A stretch of DNA of 64,000 nucleotides, from NCBI RefSeq assembly GCF_000186865.1, contig NW_008705561.1, forward strand, positions 1,771,976-1,835,975, given 5' to 3'. The position numbers and the translations under genes were made by a program. The notes beneath the pieces were generated by a model. It did not search any database, was not told where the DNA came from, and saw only the letters and a program-made list of their open reading frames with translations. Positions 61,902 to 64,000 of the stretch are shown here, in pieces (position 1 is the first letter of the stretch; the number at the start of each line of letters is the position of its first letter). This DNA is from Aureococcus anophagefferens. Its lineage: Eukaryota > Sar > Pelagophyceae > Pelagomonadales > Pelagomonadaceae.

Positions 61902-64000
61902 TTAGTACACCGTCGGCGCCTCGGCGCCGCCCTCGTCGGTCTGCTCGCTCTCCATGCGCAGGGCGATGGCCTCGAAGCTGTCCTGGTTGTACTGGATGTC
62001 CTCGTTGCGGATGCGGAGCGCCGTGTCGGCGTTGGCGTCGCCCGTCGACGCGCGGCCCCGGCCCTTGGCGACGGCGGCCTCGCCCGCCCCCTCCTTGGCC
62101 GCGGCCTTGGGCTTCTTCTTCCGCTTGCCTGTCGGCGCGGACTGCGCCGAGCGCCAGAGCTCGGGCGGGATGGGGTTCTCGACGAGCCTCGCGCCCGGCG
62201 CGTTGAAGTTCGCCCAGCAGAGCGGGCTCGGCTTGTCCAGGGGCACGCAGAGGCCCCGCTCGAGGCGCGCCTTGATGGGCTGCACCGCGAAGACGTCGCG
62301 CGCGCGGCGCACGAGCTCGTAGAAGTGCTCGGCCCGGAGGGGCTGGCCCTTGCCCTGGGCCTTCTCGTGGTGCCGCGTCATGCGCTTCACGACGAGCTCC
62401 ACGGTCTCGTCGTCGGCCTCGTCGGCCTCCTCCGCGTCGTCGCGCGCCGCGGCCGCGTCCGCGTCCTCGGGCGACGGCCGGGGCCCCGCGAACTGCGCGT
62501 AGTCGTCGGCGTCCGCCGCCTCGGCGCGCCGCGCCGCGGCCTTGGCCCGCAGCGCCGCGCGGAGCACGGGCGCGAGGGCCAGGCCCGTGAGCCGGCCGCG
62601 GTACTCGACGGGCAGGCCCGTCGCGCGGAGCGCGGCCTCGACGCCGACGTCCTCCTCGAAGGCGACGCACTTGCGCATGAGGCGCAGCTCGCGCGCGTTC
62701 ATGCCCCGGAGGTCCGGCGCGTAGGTGCCCGCGAGGTGGTTCTCGACGGACCGCGGCGACACGCGCCGCGCGCCCGCCGCCGTCGTCGCGCGGCCCGGGC
62801 TCGCGAGCAGGCGCCGGAAGCAGTCCGTGACCTCGGCGGCCTGGAGCTCGCGGCGGGGCGACGACGCCGTCGTCGACGGGAAGCGCTCGCCGACGATGCC
62901 CGCGGCGGCCTGGAGCCGCGCGGCGTGCGATATCGTGTGGTGGCCGTGCGCGTTCTCGCCCGAGAGGCGCGCGTGGACGTTCTGGAGCGTGTGCATGCCC
63001 GCGAAGGGCGCCGCCCAGGGGCTCTCGTCCTTCCGCGGCCGCGCGGGCTGGGTGTAGCCGCTCATCGTCGTCGCGGGCCGCTCGTCCGGGTCGCGGCGCG
63101 GCTTCGACGCGCGGTCCCAGCCGCGCGGCGTCGCCGGCGCGAGGCGCGCGACGAGCTCGCGCTGGATGAGGAGCTGGTCCCTCTCGAGGTCCGCCTCGGC
63201 CCAGGTCTCGCTCGTCGTCGGGCACGCGGGGCTGCTCGAGTTGGGCCGGAGCACGCGGCGCAGCTTCTCGTAGTCGTACCACGGCGGCCGCCGCGGCTCG
63301 CGCTTCACGGGCTGGGGCGCGCCGGGGTACTGGGGCCGCGGCGCGGGCGCCGGCGCGCGCGCGCTCGGCAGCGCCGCCGCCGCGTCCGCGACGAGCCGCT
63401 GGGGCGCCGTCGCGCGCGACGGCGCGTCCGCGGCGGGCGGCGCGCGCCGCGCGTGCGCGGCGGACGCGGACCGCGCGAGCTCCGGGAGGTTCGTCGCCGC
63501 CGGCGCCGGCGCGAGGTGGGCCATGTCGCCCGGCGTTTCCTGCCGCTTCCGGCTCCGGAGGCGGCCCAGCAGGTCCGCCGCGCGCGCGGTCTCCGCGCGG
63601 AACGCGCGCGCCGCGTTCAGGCGGAAGGCGTCGACCTTGGCGTCGCGGTCCAGCACCTCCCGCAGGATGCCGCCGTCGTCCTCGGCCGGGGGCGGCGGCT
63701 CCGTGCCGTCGAGGCCCTTGCCCTGCGAGCCCGCGGACCCCCGCGACCGGTTGCTCCGCTTCGAGCCCGCGCTGTGGGGCCGGCTCCGCGACCGCTCCAT
63801 GCGCTTCATCTCCATGAAGGGCGTGAGCACGCCGGCGACGACGTCCGTGAACTCCTCGACGTCGAGCGTGCCGCCCTCGTCCGTGTCGGCCGCCTGGAAC
63901 ATGTCGAGGCTCTCGGCCTCGGAGAGCACGAGGCCCAGGCCGATGAGGGCCATGCGGAACTCGGCGAGGCCGATCTCCTCGGCGTGGCCGCCCATCTCGT
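61902..64000 (-). CDS. EF-hand and disordered-region protein, 5' end outside the window
   Basis: At least 697 aa; the frame runs off the 3' edge of the window on the plus strand, so the N-terminus is missing. At the visible start AADTDEGGTLDVEEF is a complete EF-hand loop, preceded by a possible second one. Then a Ser/Arg-rich stretch (RSRSRPHSAGSKRSNRSRG), Ala/Pro-rich disorder, and several conserved-looking islands: PPWYDYEKLRRVLRPNSS, ARLSGENAHGHHTISHAARL, and SPLCWANFNAPGARLVENP near the C-terminus. No enzyme domain recognised. It may be a cytoskeletal or flagellar scaffold, but that is a guess. Confidence 0.6.
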   Translation of the reverse strand, partial: EMGGHAEEIGLAEFRMALIGLGLVLSEAESLDMFQAADTDEGGTLDVEEFTDVVAGVLTPFMEMKRMERSRSRPHSAGSKRSNRSRGSAGSQGKGLDGTEPPPPAEDDGGILREVLDRDAKVDAFRLNAARAFRAETARAADLLGRLRSRKRQETPGDMAHLAPAPAATNLPELARSASAAHARRAPPAADAPSRATAPQRLVADAAAALPSARAPAPAPRPQYPGAPQPVKREPRRPPWYDYEKLRRVLRPNSSSPACPTTSETWAEADLERDQLLIQRELVARLAPATPRGWDRASKPRRDPDERPATTMSGYTQPARPRKDESPWAAPFAGMHTLQNVHARLSGENAHGHHTISHAARLQAAAGIVGERFPSTTASSPRRELQAAEVTDCFRRLLASPGRATTAAGARRVSPRSVENHLAGTYAPDLRGMNARELRLMRKCVAFEEDVGVEAALRATGLPVEYRGRLTGLALAPVLRAALRAKAAARRAEAADADDYAQFAGPRPSPEDADAAAARDDAEEADEADDETVELVVKRMTRHHEKAQGKGQPLRAEHFYELVRRARDVFAVQPIKARLERGLCVPLDKPSPLCWANFNAPGARLVENPIPPELWRSAQSAPTGKRKKKPKAAAKEGAGEAAVAKGRGRASTGDANADTALRIRNEDIQYNQDSFEAIALRMESEQTDEGGAEAPTVY

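Overview
The window is nuclear DNA of a very GC-rich eukaryotic microalga. A pelagophyte stramenopile is the best fit, most likely Aureococcus anophagefferens. The evidence is: GC-saturated codon positions; densely packed genes on both strands with short introns; complete alpha-tubulin, dynein light chain, DSS1, TFIIF and HSF genes; plastid-type presequences; and about 200-nt introns made of repeated transposon-like units with terminal inverted repeats and 8-bp target duplications. These last are introner elements, which are known from pelagophytes. The species call is inference. A run of exactly 500 N (28515-29014) is an assembly gap.

Layout. 1-719: no convincing gene. 0.7-9.3 kb: an acetylesterase-like/GH27 galactosidase fusion, DSS1, an ABHD4/5-type hydrolase, an arylsulfotransferase-like protein, an SGNH/PC-esterase with a probable first exon, and an LC8 dynein light chain. 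9.5-15.6 kb: a PX protein, a base-composition-deviant ankyrin gene, a coiled-coil protein, an EF-hand plus RP2/TBCC protein, and a helical-repeat protein interrupted by an introner. 15.8-23.8 kb: a GDSL esterase, TFIIF-alpha, an HSF, a DPY-30-motif protein, a lipocalin and a 2OG-Fe(II) oxygenase. 24-29.5 kb: a tyrosinase split by an introner inside its CuB motif, and a gapped multi-span membrane protein. 29.6-38.9 kb: a cyclic-nucleotide-domain K+ channel, a Cdc37-N-like protein, alpha-tubulin, two small proteins and a two-pore channel. 38.9-50.8 kb: a DOT1-like methyltransferase, a PH plus AP-2 alpha-appendage protein and a giant alpha2-delta-like surface protein, each split by the same introner family, with a membrane protein between them. 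51-64 kb: a PsbW-like plastid protein, PP2C, a probable rhamnonate-dehydratase pseudoenzyme, an ankyrin protein, a protein of unknown family, a lipase maturation factor, a secreted TPR protein, a second PC-esterase-like protein and a 5'-truncated EF-hand protein.

The genes do not form an operon; each appears to have its own promoter. Two themes recur. One is secreted or membrane enzymes acting on sugars and sugar esters or sulfates (GH27 fusion, arylsulfotransferase, three SGNH proteins). The other is calcium and ion signalling (K+ channel, two-pore channel, alpha2-delta-like protein, EF-hand proteins). The strongest structural signal is five introner elements. At each, the duplicated target supplies the 5' splice site (all five duplications begin GT) and the inverted-repeat tip supplies the AG 3' splice site. 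Copies occur in both orientations relative to transcription. Removing them restores the reading frame exactly in all five genes. Start codons given here are ATG; several open frames extend upstream only through non-ATG codons and were trimmed.
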